Source: Galbibacter kalidii | GTDB lineage: Bacteria > Bacteroidota > Bacteroidia > Flavobacteriales > Flavobacteriaceae | DNA length: 64,000 bases | Assembly: GCF_026241135.1 (NCBI RefSeq) | Contig: NZ_JAPFGA010000009.1 | Location: 1-64,000 of the forward strand | Direction of reading: 5' to 3' | Shown: positions 35,735 through 44,462 of the stretch, in pieces | How positions within the stretch are numbered: position 1 is the first letter of the stretch | How the letters are laid out: every line of letters starts with the position of its first letter | The notes under the pieces: generated by a model | The model's database searches: none | What the model saw: only the letters and a program-made list of their open reading frames with translations | What the model was told of the DNA's origin: nothing | Position numbers and translations under genes: made by a program

Positions 35735-36758
35735 AAAGTCCCTATTGTTATTGATCACAACTACAGTTTTATTGTCGGGTTGTGACTCAAAAGAAGATGT
35801 TAATTTCAAAGTAGAACAAGGTTATGCTTTGGGAACGACCTATAGTATTAAATATGAAGTCTCTGGGGATACCGTAAGCCTAAAAAAAGACATTGAAGCT
35901 GTTTTTGAGGTGGTTAATAAATCGATGTCCACCTATTTGCCAACCTCCGATATTTCAGCGATCAATCGTGGTGATTCTACCGTTGTTGTTGATGAATATT
36001 TCCGTGAAGTTTATTTAAAAGCGAAGGATGTTTGGCGAAAAACAGATGGGTTTTTCGATCCCACTGTAGGTGCATTGATTAACGCTTGGGGTTTTGGTCC
36101 GGAATCGGCTATCAAAGATATGGATGAAGAAGAAGTGGATAGCCTGCTTGAATTCACCGGATTCAATAAAGTGTTTATGTCTGATGATTACCGAATTATC
36201 AAGGAAAACAAGAATACGTTTATTGATTTTAACGCCTTGGCAAAAGGATACACCATCGACCTGATCGGGAGGATGTTTGATGAAAAAGGGGTTGAGAATT
36301 ACTTGATCGAATTGGGCGGGGAGATCCTAACTAAAGGGAATAGCCCCAGGACAAATAAAGTGAAGAATTGGGTAGTGGCTATTGACAGTCCCTTGCAAGA
36401 AGAGAAAGAACAACGGGTGCTGATTGCTAAAATACAACTCAAAGACAAAGCGATGGCTACGAGTGGGAATTACCGTAAATTCAGGGTTGATGAAGAAACG
36501 GGAGAACACTATGTTCATATTATAAATCCACTTACCGGATATCCCCAAAAGAGTAATGTGTTAAGCGTGTCTGTTGTTGCTGATATTTGTATGGTGGCTG
36601 ATGCTTATGCCACAGCTTTAATGGTAATGCCTCTTGATGCTGCCAAGAAACTATTGAAAAACACACCCGAGATAGAGGCTTATATCATCAGTGCCGACAA
36701 AGACGGGGATTTGATAGAATACCGTACCAAAGGCTTTCAGGAATTGTTGATTGATTAA
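35715..36758 (+). CDS. apbE: FAD:protein FMN transferase, lipoprotein
   Basis: 347 aa from the ATG at 35715; a TTG at 35703 is an alternative. Lipobox VLLSGC after a short hydrophobic helix. ApbE attaches FMN from FAD to Thr of NqrB and NqrC in the periplasm. Seen: YALGTTYSIKYE, VNKSMSTYLPTSDISAINRG, GFFDPTVGALINAWGFGP, FIDFNALAKGYTIDLIGRMFDEKGVENYLIELGGEILTKG, and metal/FAD-site HIINPLTGYPQKSNVLSVSVVADICMVADAYATALMVM. Its nearness to the nqr operon fits its role as that complex's maturation enzyme. Confidence 0.95.
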   Translation: MVLSKFKKSLLLLITTTVLLSGCDSKEDVNFKVEQGYALGTTYSIKYEVSGDTVSLKKDIEAVFEVVNKSMSTYLPTSDISAINRGDSTVVVDEYFREVYLKAKDVWRKTDGFFDPTVGALINAWGFGPESAIKDMDEEEVDSLLEFTGFNKVFMSDDYRIIKENKNTFIDFNALAKGYTIDLIGRMFDEKGVENYLIELGGEILTKGNSPRTNKVKNWVVAIDSPLQEEKEQRVLIAKIQLKDKAMATSGNYRKFRVDEETGEHYVHIINPLTGYPQKSNVLSVSVVADICMVADAYATALMVMPLDAAKKLLKNTPEIEAYIISADKDGDLIEYRTKGFQELLID

Positions 36759-36764
36759 TGAGGT

Positions 36765-37535
36765 TTATTCAGGCTTAAAACACACCGGAATAATTTCATT
36801 GGGATTTAAAGCATATCTTTTTACTTCTTCTTCTGAAAGTTGAGCAGGGTAGTGTGCTTCTTTTACGTCAAAACCAACACTTCTTAGTCGGTTGAAATAA
36901 TCCATGCCATATACGCGCACATGATCGTATTGCCCGAAAATCTCAGCGCGTTTTTTCCGGTCAGTAATACTGTCATCTTCAAAGGTTTCCTTTCTGTTGA
37001 TATCCTGAGGAATCTGAAAAACACCCCAGCCCCCGGGTTTCAGTACACGAAAGAGCTCCTGCATGGCTTTTTTATCGTCTTTGATGTGTTCCAAGACATG
37101 ATTACAGAGAATAACATCATAACTATTATCTTCAAAAGGCAGCGCACAAATATCAGCTTTTACATCGGCCAAAGGAGATTCGATATCTGTGGTGGTATAA
37201 TTAAGATTTTTCAATTTTTTGAAACGCTTGTAAAAAGCCTGTTCCGGGGCAAAATGAAGTAACTTCAAGGGTTTGCTGAAGAAATCCGTTTCGTTTTTCA
37301 GATAGAGCCATAACAAACGATGGCGCTCCAAAGAAAATGTTCCGGGAGCGAGCACATTGTTTCGCTGTTTTCCATATCCGTAGGGTAAAAAAGAACGGTA
37401 ACTCTTCCCGTCAATAGGGTCGGTATAGGTATTGCCTTTGTAAAAGAGGATCAAAAGCGGACGGGCCCAATAGCTCAATCGTATTAAAAGAGGTCTTGGG
37501 ACTGTGTTTAAAATAAATTTAAAGAGTTTTTTCAA
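36765..37535 (-). CDS. Class I SAM-dependent methyltransferase
   Basis: 256 aa. The only plausible start is TTG at 37535, directly after the map stop codon (6-bp gap), so it is likely translated by coupling. The core shows [86 protein letters not shown], an SAM-binding methyltransferase 11-type pattern. Substrate unknown. Convergent with apbE (6 bp). Confidence 0.88.
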   Translation of the reverse strand: MKKLFKFILNTVPRPLLIRLSYWARPLLILFYKGNTYTDPIDGKSYRSFLPYGYGKQRNNVLAPGTFSLERHRLLWLYLKNETDFFSKPLKLLHFAPEQAFYKRFKKLKNLNYTTTDIESPLADVKADICALPFEDNSYDVILCNHVLEHIKDDKKAMQELFRVLKPGGWGVFQIPQDINRKETFEDDSITDRKKRAEIFGQYDHVRVYGMDYFNRLRSVGFDVKEAHYPAQLSEEEVKRYALNPNEIIPVCFKPE

Positions 37536-37541
37536 GAAAAA

Positions 37542-38363
37542 TTAACCGTTTACAGTTACATGATTTTTAAATTCATCTTCTTCATTACTTTCAATCCCCA
37601 AAGCGTCGTAGATATATTTAAAGGTTGAAAGTATTTCAGGTTTTCCGTCGATAAGGGCAACATCGTGTTCAAAGTGAGCACTTGGTTTTCCGTCGGCAGT
37701 AACGATGGTCCAGCCGTCTTGCAATTGCTTGATGCGGTGTGTTCCCATATTGATCATGGGCTCTATGGCAACGACCATGCCTTCGATAAATTTCTTACCG
37801 CGTCCTCTTTTACCGTAGTTAGGCATTTCTGGGTCCTCGTGCATTTCCTTTCCAACGCCATGACCTACAAGTTCTCTTACCACACCATAACCAAAGCCTT
37901 CACAATAATTCTGAATGGCATAGCCCACATCACCTACGCGATTTCCTTTTTTGAACTCACGTATACCTATGTAGAGGGATTCTTTGGTGACGTCGAGTAG
38001 TTTTTTTGTTTCAGGATCTATTTCCCCTATCTCAAAAGTATAGGCGTGATCTCCATAAAACCCGTTCTTTAAAGCACCACAATCAATGGAAACAATATCA
38101 CCTTCCTCAAGAGGTGCATCGATTGGTAAACCGTGTACAACGGCCGAATTGGTACTCGTCAACAAAGTGGACGGACAGCCATACAGACCGAGAAAACCCG
38201 GTTCGGCTTGGTGATCCCTTATAAATTCCTCCGCGATCTTATCCAAATGTTTGGTAGTCACACCCGGCTTTACCTCATTGGCCAGCATCCCTAATGTTTT
38301 GGAAACAATAAGGGCGCTTTCTCTCATCAATTCAATTTCTTCGAGTGTTTTTGTAATGATCAT
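37542..38363 (-). CDS. map: Methionine aminopeptidase, type I
   Basis: 274 aa from the ATG at 38363 (MIITKTLEEIELMRESALIV); an upstream start at 38390 would add nine residues not typical of the family. Removes N-terminal Met cotranslationally with a dinuclear metal centre. Metal ligands visible: Asp in SIDCGALKNGFYGDHAYTFEIG, His in LVGHGVGKEMHEDPEMPNY, Glu in GMVVAIEPMINMG and Glu in HFEHDVALIDGKPEIL. Here it is coupled to a methyltransferase gene rather than to secY or rpsB. Confidence 0.95.
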   Translation of the reverse strand: MIITKTLEEIELMRESALIVSKTLGMLANEVKPGVTTKHLDKIAEEFIRDHQAEPGFLGLYGCPSTLLTSTNSAVVHGLPIDAPLEEGDIVSIDCGALKNGFYGDHAYTFEIGEIDPETKKLLDVTKESLYIGIREFKKGNRVGDVGYAIQNYCEGFGYGVVRELVGHGVGKEMHEDPEMPNYGKRGRGKKFIEGMVVAIEPMINMGTHRIKQLQDGWTIVTADGKPSAHFEHDVALIDGKPEILSTFKYIYDALGIESNEEDEFKNHVTVNG

Positions 38364-38390
38364 GACATGCCTTTTTATAACAGATTGCAA

Positions 38391-38699
38391 AAGTAAGTAT
38401 TATTTTTTACTCTTAGTGTAAATTCAGGTTTTGTATGTGGCTCCTCCCTTGTGATGAAGGAGGTGGATTCCGAAGCTATAGCGGAGGAAGACGGAGGGTT
38501 CAGAAATCCCAAACCATTGGTGAAAAATAAACGTTTTGTTTTTAAATCAAAAACTTGGGTTTGTCAAAACACCCCTTTCTCCGCCAAAGGCGGATTCATT
38601 CCCCTCTTCGTCTGAAGAGGGGAGCTAAAATTTTTATCCATTAAAAAAGCCGATTCAAAATTTGAATCGGCTTTTTAGTAATTGTTCTCACTTAAAAAA
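38391..38699. other. 309-bp intergenic region with an inverted pair of repeat elements
   Basis: Two related GC-richer elements face each other: CTCCTCCCTTGTGATGAAGG... (about 38435-38505) and the reverse-oriented CTCCGCCAAAGGCGGA...CCCCTCTTCGTCTGAAGAGGGG (about 38555-38625). They are followed by the M1 peptidase terminator. No gene seen. Confidence 0.55.
38644..38676 (-). terminator. Terminator of the M1 peptidase gene
   Basis: AAAAAGCCGATTCAAA/TTTGAATCGGCTTTTT, 16-bp arms, 24 bp past the stop codon. Confidence 0.8.
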
Positions 38700-41006
38700 T
38701 TACTCTTGAACTTTTTCCTTGAATTTCTCAAAGTCTGATTCACCTTTTTTCTCAGGCCACACATTGTTTGAGGTATCGATATCTGCTGTTTCTGCTTTTG
38801 GGTCAACAGCAATTTCTGTAATTTCTTTATCGGAAGCGATCACTCTCTTCACTTCAGCATCGTTCTTTCTCCATATTTCAACAGGATAGGTGATCGTTTC
38901 TTTAGAACCGTCTTTGTAGGTATATTCTACAATAAGTGGCATCGGAATTCCACCCGGTTTGCTGAAAGTAACTTCATAGAAGTATTTAGGAGTTTTCAAA
39001 TTGGCGCGTTCCGCAGGAGTGAAATTATCCATTAAATACTCGTTAAGTGATTTAAAATTCTCCTCTTCAGATTTTTTAGCAATATCGCTGGTGTACTCTT
39101 CGCTGTCTTCAGCTACAAGGTAAACCAAAGGAGGAAGATCGGCTTCTGTCATTCCGCGTTCTTCCATCATCTGTTTAACACGTGCGTTTGGTGTTGAAGA
39201 AACGTGGTATCTTCGCACGTTTTTCACACCTATATCCACATAGTCTGTAGTATAGAACCAACCTCTCCAATACCAATCCAGATCTACTGCAGAAGCATCT
39301 TCCATAGTTCTGAAGAAGTCTTCTGGGGTTGGGTGTTTGAACATCCAACGTTGTGCATAGGTTTGGAAAGCGTGGTCGAACAACTCAGGTCCCATCACGG
39401 TTTCTCTTAGAATGTTTAATGCGGTTGCCGGTTTTCCGTAGGCATTGGCACCCAATTGGTAAACATTTTCAGGATTGGACATGATAGGAGCAATAAAATC
39501 TTGCTTCCCTTTCATATAATCTACAATTTTTGAAGGCTCACCTCTTCTGGAAGGATATTTTCCGTCAGGACCAACCGCTTGCGGATATGTTTTGGCAAAT
39601 TCCTGTTCAGTTAAATATTGGCAGAAGGTATTAATCCCTTCGTCCATCCATCCCCATTGACGCTCGTCTGAGTTCACGATCATCGGGAAATAGTTGTGTC
39701 CCACTTCGTGGATAATCACACTGATCATACCGTATTTGGTTCTGTCGCTGTACGTTCCATCCTCATTCGGACGGCCGTAGTTCCAACAGATCATAGGATA
39801 TTCCATCCCTTGATTCCTGGCGTGTACGGAAATCGCCTTCGGATAAGGATAAGGGAAAGTGTGCTTTGAATAGGTTTTTAATGTTTGAACCACCGCTTTT
39901 GTGGAGTATTCTTCCCAAAGCGGATTCCCTTCTTTCGAATATATGGAAACGGCCATCACGGTTTTGTTTGCACTTGTTTTCACGGCCTGCATTTCCCAAA
40001 TATATTTTCTGGAAGTGGTAAACGCAAAGTCACGAACGTTTTCCGCTTTTAGCGTCCATGTTTTTTTTTCTTCGTCAATCTCTTTTTCATTTTCCCTGGC
40101 TTCTTCTTCAGTAACGATAAAAACAGGTTTATCGAACGAAGTTTTGGCTTCTTCATAACGTTCCATCATTTCTTTAGAAAGCACATCTTTCGGATTTTGA
40201 AGTACCCCGGTTCCGTCCAAAATGTGATCGGCCGGTACAGTGATGTTTACTTCGTAATTTCCAAAAGGCAATGCAAATTCACCGCTTCCCCAAAACTGGT
40301 GGTTTTGCCATCCTTCAACATCGTTGTATACCGCCATACGAGGGAAGAATTGTGCGATGACATAATTATTGTTTCCGTTTTCTTCAAAGTGCTCATAACC
40401 ACTACGGGCCCTGTCCACAATGTGATTGTTTACATTATACCACCATTTGATTTTGAAAGAATATTTTTCTCCCGACTCCAAAGGCTTCGGGATATTCACA
40501 CGCATCATGGTCTGGTTGATAATATAAGGAATGTCGTTTCCTTTGTTGTCTTTTACATATTCGATATTAAAACCACCGTCGAAAGGTTGTTTATAGTATT
40601 TACTGGCAAAACGCCCCACTTCTTCAGCAGGGGGCACCCCATTTCCATTCCTTAATGGAGCTTTGGAGTCTTTTGTCCTTACATTTTGATCCAGTTGTAC
40701 CCACAAGAATTCCAATTTGTCGGGGGAATTATTTGTATAGGTAATGGTTTCTTCTCCGTAGAGTTTTTGTGTTTTGTCGTCCAACTCAATGTCCATTTTA
40801 TAATCAGCTTGCTGTTGATAATAAGCCGCTCCGGGAGCTCCTGAAGCTGTACGATACATGTTCGGAGTTGCAAACTCGTCATAGAGTTGCCTGAATTTGT
40901 TTGTGTTGACGTGGCCCTGCTCACGTTCTTCCTCTTGGTTTTCCTGAGCGAAAACACTAAAAGAAAGGAGGCAAAAGGCTGCCAATAGGTAGTTTAACTT
41001 ATGCAT
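38700..41006 (-). CDS. M1-family zinc metallopeptidase
   Basis: 768 aa with a signal peptide (YLLAAFCLLSFSVFAQ). Gluzincin active site MISVIIHEVGHNYFPMIVNSDERQWGWMDEGINTFCQYL (HEXXH-18-E, about residue 432). N-terminal saddle domain (DYKMDIELDDKTQKLYGEETITYTNNSPDKLEFLWVQLDQN). The usual GAMEN exopeptidase motif reads QGMEYP here, so substrate handling may differ from classic aminopeptidases. Likely periplasmic peptide degradation. Followed upstream by DUF6702 and CarboxypepD_reg-like genes in the same orientation. Confidence 0.93.
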   Translation of the reverse strand: MHKLNYLLAAFCLLSFSVFAQENQEEEREQGHVNTNKFRQLYDEFATPNMYRTASGAPGAAYYQQQADYKMDIELDDKTQKLYGEETITYTNNSPDKLEFLWVQLDQNVRTKDSKAPLRNGNGVPPAEEVGRFASKYYKQPFDGGFNIEYVKDNKGNDIPYIINQTMMRVNIPKPLESGEKYSFKIKWWYNVNNHIVDRARSGYEHFEENGNNNYVIAQFFPRMAVYNDVEGWQNHQFWGSGEFALPFGNYEVNITVPADHILDGTGVLQNPKDVLSKEMMERYEEAKTSFDKPVFIVTEEEARENEKEIDEEKKTWTLKAENVRDFAFTTSRKYIWEMQAVKTSANKTVMAVSIYSKEGNPLWEEYSTKAVVQTLKTYSKHTFPYPYPKAISVHARNQGMEYPMICWNYGRPNEDGTYSDRTKYGMISVIIHEVGHNYFPMIVNSDERQWGWMDEGINTFCQYLTEQEFAKTYPQAVGPDGKYPSRRGEPSKIVDYMKGKQDFIAPIMSNPENVYQLGANAYGKPATALNILRETVMGPELFDHAFQTYAQRWMFKHPTPEDFFRTMEDASAVDLDWYWRGWFYTTDYVDIGVKNVRRYHVSSTPNARVKQMMEERGMTEADLPPLVYLVAEDSEEYTSDIAKKSEEENFKSLNEYLMDNFTPAERANLKTPKYFYEVTFSKPGGIPMPLIVEYTYKDGSKETITYPVEIWRKNDAEVKRVIASDKEITEIAVDPKAETADIDTSNNVWPEKKGESDFEKFKEKVQE

Positions 41007-41068
41007 ATTTGTTTAGAAATGAATTAGGTTTGAAAAATAAATAAAATGTATGTTTCATCGCTTGAAAG

Positions 41069-41569
41069 TTACAAATTTAACAAAGCTTTATCATTTTCCC
41101 GGATCAACATGAAACTTCTTTTTTTCCCATTGATGTTGGTGTGGACTACATTTTGCTGTTCGGGGAATATTTCAAATAAAACTTTGTTCTGAATGCTTAT
41201 CTTTTTCAGGGCTTCGGAATCGACATTCTGAATCTCCAAATAACATTTCATGACATCAACGTCATATTCTTTTCCAATAAAGTTGAATGTTGCCTGTTCA
41301 CCATTGATAGTAATGATAAACTTGTCGTTCAAATATTTTTCAATGTAGAAATCGACATTTTTCAGTTCTTTTTCTGTCATTAACTGCGGATCGATTGCAT
41401 AGCGTTCTTTCAACAGCTTTTCAAAATCATCTATAAAATAACGCGATGTGATCTGTATGGAATGATGTTTTTCAGAATAAACCATATCAGTAACGCTCAC
41501 ATAAAATTTATGAACGTGTGTAAAACTGAACAGTGAAACGATAAAAAGAATTAAAATATATTTTTTCAT
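41069..41569 (-). CDS. DUF6702 family protein
   Basis: 166 aa, signal peptide (KKYILILFIVSLFSFTHVHK). Typical block HKFYVSVTDMVYSEKHHSIQITSRYFIDDFEKLLKERYAIDPQLMTEKELKNVDFYIEKYLNDKFIITINGE, then EYDVDVMKCYLEIQNVD. Members are small exported beta-rich proteins of unknown function that in Flavobacteriaceae usually sit beside an M1 peptidase and a CarboxypepD_reg-like gene, as here. Confidence 0.8.
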   Translation of the reverse strand: MKKYILILFIVSLFSFTHVHKFYVSVTDMVYSEKHHSIQITSRYFIDDFEKLLKERYAIDPQLMTEKELKNVDFYIEKYLNDKFIITINGEQATFNFIGKEYDVDVMKCYLEIQNVDSEALKKISIQNKVLFEIFPEQQNVVHTNINGKKRSFMLIRENDKALLNL

Positions 41570-41713
41570 TGATTTTCCAATTCGTTTATGGTTCGAAACT
41601 CCTCGCTTTTTGTTTCAAGAAATTGTAAAATTTCTAAGGTGTGTTGATCTTGAATTTATGGCTGAATCAGTTGTCCAAAAATATAAAAAGAATGGGGAAG
41701 GAACTATAAAAAG

Positions 41714-42460
41714 TTAGTTCCTGGTTGTTTTTTGGACTTTATAATTTTTGCTTTCATTGACCAAAAAATCGATCAGTTCAAATTCACGGTCCTTCTTCAG
41801 TAAGGTTTGTGAAGGCAGACGATCGTCCAGATAATAAAGGAATTCATCAATTTGTTCTTGTGGAATCTTAAGATCCACGACAAAAAATTCATCATCATAA
41901 ACTTGCCGGAGTACTTGGCTGGGGCGTAGTTCGATAGTGTTGTCTTTTTCTTTTTTAGATTTAAAAAGTGCTTTGAAAATATTGACAAAATTAACCCCGT
42001 ATTGCATGCCTTGCTGGTATTCCGGTAACGCATAATTGACCACCGGGGTAGCTTTGTCCTTTTCATATACCACCTCTTTAAACTCTTCTTCCTTGAGTTT
42101 GATAAAGGCTTCTTCGTTTTCTGGTGAAACCACTACTTCGTCCAGCTCGGTTACTTTTTCATTCACTTCAACCACCAAGCGGTTGTTAGTCAGTATTTCC
42201 TGGGTGATTTCCACAGTTCTGAGTTGGTAGTTCAAGGAGGTAAAAACGAGTTCGTCGCCTTCATTCACCAAAATTTCAAATTCGCCATCATCGTTAGTGA
42301 CAGTAGCACGCTCCGTATTGAGATTGATCACATTTTGGTTGGGTACATTGGAATTTCGATACAAAACTTTACCTCTCAAAAGTACGGGGTCTGTGTCTTG
42401 GGCATTCATGGCCATTGGTAGTACCATGATAAAAAGTAATATAAAAGCAGATATTCGCAT
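41714..42460 (-). CDS. CarboxypepD_reg-like domain exported protein
   Basis: 248 aa, signal peptide ending near MAMNAQ. One carboxypeptidase-regulatory-like beta sandwich (VLLRGKVLYRNSNVPNQNVINLNTERATVTNDDGEFEILVNEGDELVFTSLNYQLRTVEI, about 25-90), then a charged helical region and a C-terminal QVLRQVYDDEFFVVDLKIPQEQIDEFLYYLDDRLPSQTLLKKDREFELIDFL segment. No barrel follows, so it is not a TonB-dependent receptor. Function unknown; conserved position next to DUF6702. Confidence 0.85.
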   Translation of the reverse strand: MRISAFILLFIMVLPMAMNAQDTDPVLLRGKVLYRNSNVPNQNVINLNTERATVTNDDGEFEILVNEGDELVFTSLNYQLRTVEITQEILTNNRLVVEVNEKVTELDEVVVSPENEEAFIKLKEEEFKEVVYEKDKATPVVNYALPEYQQGMQYGVNFVNIFKALFKSKKEKDNTIELRPSQVLRQVYDDEFFVVDLKIPQEQIDEFLYYLDDRLPSQTLLKKDREFELIDFLVNESKNYKVQKTTRN

Positions 42461-42572
42461 ATATTTTGTTTCTTGTGGTTAAAGAAATTACAATGTACCG
42501 ACATTAAAAAGGGAACGGTTGGTAAACTTTTGTTAAAACAAGTTCAGTGTAATTATTAAATTTACAAAAAAA

Positions 42573-43277
42573 ATGATGAGAAAATTAATAATTGCGAGTA
42601 CTTCTACGGTTTACGGCAGTGGGTATTTGGAATACATTTTGCCGGAGTTGGAAAACTTTTTTCAAGAAGTTGAAGAAGTTGTTTTCATCCCTTATGCCCG
42701 TCCGGGTGGAATTTCTCATGATGAATATACTGCCATTGCACAAAAGGGGTTTGCCAGAATCAATAAGAAAATAGTAGGGTTGCATACTTTTAAAGATCCT
42801 GAAAAGGCTTTAAAAAAAGCTGAGGCTGTATTTACCGGAGGTGGAAACACCTTTTTGCTGGTCACACAACTGTATAAACTAAAGTTGATGCCTGTGTTGC
42901 GTGAACGAATTTATGAAGGAATGCGTTATTTCGGAACCAGTGCAGGTGCCAATATTACCGGATTGACCATGCAGACCACCAACGATATGCCTATTGTTTA
43001 TCCACCGAGCTTTAAAACCCTGGGAGCAGTACCTTTTAATATCAATCCGCATTATATCGACCCTGTTGAAGGGGCGAAACATATGGGTGAAACCCGGGAA
43101 ACCCGTATCAAGGAATTTCATAAAATCAACACTGAGCCTGTTATCGGACTCCGTGAAGGAAGCTGGCTGGAAGTAACCGGCGATCGAATCGTTTTAAAAG
43201 GAACCTATAAAGCCCGTGTCTTCGAACAAAACAAAGTGCCTTATGAAATAGTGAGGGGGAGTGTGGTGGAGTTGTAA
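42573..43277 (+). CDS. pepE: Dipeptidase E (alpha-aspartyl dipeptidase)
   Basis: 234 aa, class-I glutamine-amidotransferase-like S51 serine peptidase, cleaving N-terminal Asp-X dipeptides. Nucleophile Ser123 in RYFGTSAGANITGLTMQTTNDMPIVYPPSFKTLG; substrate block AVFTGGGNTFLLVTQLYKLKLMPVLRERI; NPHYIDPVEGAKHMGETRETRIKEF and GLREGSWLEV. A TAAATTTAC box about 15 nt upstream is a weaker promoter candidate. Convergent with rluF (2 bp). Confidence 0.93.
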   Translation: MMRKLIIASTSTVYGSGYLEYILPELENFFQEVEEVVFIPYARPGGISHDEYTAIAQKGFARINKKIVGLHTFKDPEKALKKAEAVFTGGGNTFLLVTQLYKLKLMPVLRERIYEGMRYFGTSAGANITGLTMQTTNDMPIVYPPSFKTLGAVPFNINPHYIDPVEGAKHMGETRETRIKEFHKINTEPVIGLREGSWLEVTGDRIVLKGTYKARVFEQNKVPYEIVRGSVVEL

Positions 43278-43279
43278 TC

Positions 43280-44011
43280 TCAACCTTTATACACTTTGGT
43301 AGACGAAGCCGTCAAACGGTTCAAATCCTTTAATTCTTTTTCAGTGATATAACGCCATTGTCCCACAGGAACATCGAGGGAGATGTTCATGATCCGGATG
43401 CGTTTCAGTTTGACAACTTTATATCCCAAATACTCACACATCCTTCGGATTTGCCTGTTCAAACCTTGGGTAAGGATGATTTTGAAGGTGTTAGCCCCTA
43501 TTTTTTCAACATGGCATTTTCGAGTGACAGTATCCAAAATAGGGATGCCGTTGCCCATGCGTTTTACAAAATCAGGAGTGACGGTTTTGTTTACCGTGAC
43601 GATATATTCTTTTTCGTGATTGTTGCGCGCACGAAGGATCTTGTTCACGATATCCCCGTCGTTGGTCAAAAAAATAAGTCCTTCACTGGGTTTGTCCAAG
43701 CGTCCGATAGGGAAAATGCGCTTGGGATAGTTGATAAAATCGATGATATTGTTTTTCTCCACACGGGTATCGGTGGTACAAACAATGCCCACGGGTTTGT
43801 TAAAAGCCAAATAAACAAAATCATCTTTGGGTTCTGAGATGAGTTTACCGTCCACACGGACTTCATCATCAGCACTTATTTTTGTACCCATTTCCGGAAT
43901 TTCCCCGTTGATGGTCACCCGTTTTTGTTGGATAAGTTTGTCAGCTTCCCTGCGGGAACAGTAGCCCGCTTCACTCAGGTATTTATTGATTCTTGTTAAT
44001 TGCTTTTCCAT
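43280..44011 (-). CDS. rluF: 23S rRNA pseudouridine(2604) synthase
   Basis: 243 aa. S4 RNA-binding domain ([40 protein letters not shown]) and the RsuA-type catalytic domain with [75 protein letters not shown] (catalytic Asp in GRLDK) and [26 protein letters not shown]. Length and blocks fit RluF/RluB; RluF is the best match. Confidence 0.9.
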   Translation of the reverse strand: MEKQLTRINKYLSEAGYCSRREADKLIQQKRVTINGEIPEMGTKISADDEVRVDGKLISEPKDDFVYLAFNKPVGIVCTTDTRVEKNNIIDFINYPKRIFPIGRLDKPSEGLIFLTNDGDIVNKILRARNNHEKEYIVTVNKTVTPDFVKRMGNGIPILDTVTRKCHVEKIGANTFKIILTQGLNRQIRRMCEYLGYKVVKLKRIRIMNISLDVPVGQWRYITEKELKDLNRLTASSTKVYKG

Positions 44012-44057
44012 GGCTTGTAATCCCCGTCAAAGATAAGTAAATCATAGAATTTCCTAT

Positions 44058-44117
44058 TTACCTCTTCCGCCTTAGGCGGATCAGAACTGCCATTTTCGGC
44101 AGTTCTGGGTGAGGCAA
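44058..44117. repeat. Dispersed hairpin element, copy 3
   Basis: TACCTCT, TCCGCCTTAGGCGGA, then the perfect hairpin CAGAACTGCC/GGCAGTTCTG (loop ATTTTC) and GGGTGAGGC. Best-preserved of the three copies; sits just downstream of tRNA-Gly. Confidence 0.7.
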
Positions 44118-44120
44118 AAA

Positions 44121-44148
44121 AAAGCCTAACGAAATATGGTTAGGCTTT
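44121..44148 (-). terminator. tRNA-Gly terminator
   Basis: AAAGCCTAAC/GTTAGGCTTT with an 8-nt loop and T residues on the minus strand, 6 bp past the tRNA 3' end. Confidence 0.75.
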
Positions 44149-44153
44149 TAAAG

Positions 44154-44226
44154 AGCGGGAGGCGAGGTTCGAACTCGCGACATTCAGCTTGGAAGGCTGA
44201 CGCTCTACCAACTGAGCTACTCCCGC
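44154..44226 (-). tRNA. tRNA-Gly, anticodon TCC
   Basis: 73 nt folding fully: acceptor GCGGGAG/CTCCCGC, D arm GCTC-AGTTGGTA-GAGC, anticodon arm TCAGC-CTTCCAA-GCTGA (anticodon TCC), T arm GCGAG-TTCGAAC-CTCGC, discriminator T. CCA is not encoded. Followed by a terminator; two decayed partial copies lie upstream. Confidence 0.97.
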
Positions 44227-44462
44227 ATATTATCCAAAATCCAGACTTGTGAATTTTGAATTATTTTTTTTCAATAAAACTCACAGTGTTTTCAGCTTGG
44301 ATCCGCCCGAGGCGGACTACCAACTGAGCTACTCCCGCATATTATCCAAAATCCGGACTTGTGAATTTTGAATTATTTTTTTTCAATAAAACTCGCGGTG
44401 TTTTCAGCTTGGATCCGCCTCAGGCTACCTCCCGATGGCTATCGGGATGAGCTACTCCCGCG
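44227..44462 (-). pseudogene. Two tandem decayed tRNA-Gly copies
   Basis: Units of 112 and 124 bp share the same spacer (starting ATATTATCCAAAATCC, differing at few positions) and end in the tRNA 5' part (CAACTGAGCTACTCCCGC in the first, GAGCTACTCCCGC in the second). The anticodon-side part is replaced by GGATCCGCC palindromic sequence, and the 3' halves are lost or degenerate. They look like former tandem tRNA-Gly genes. Confidence 0.7.
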
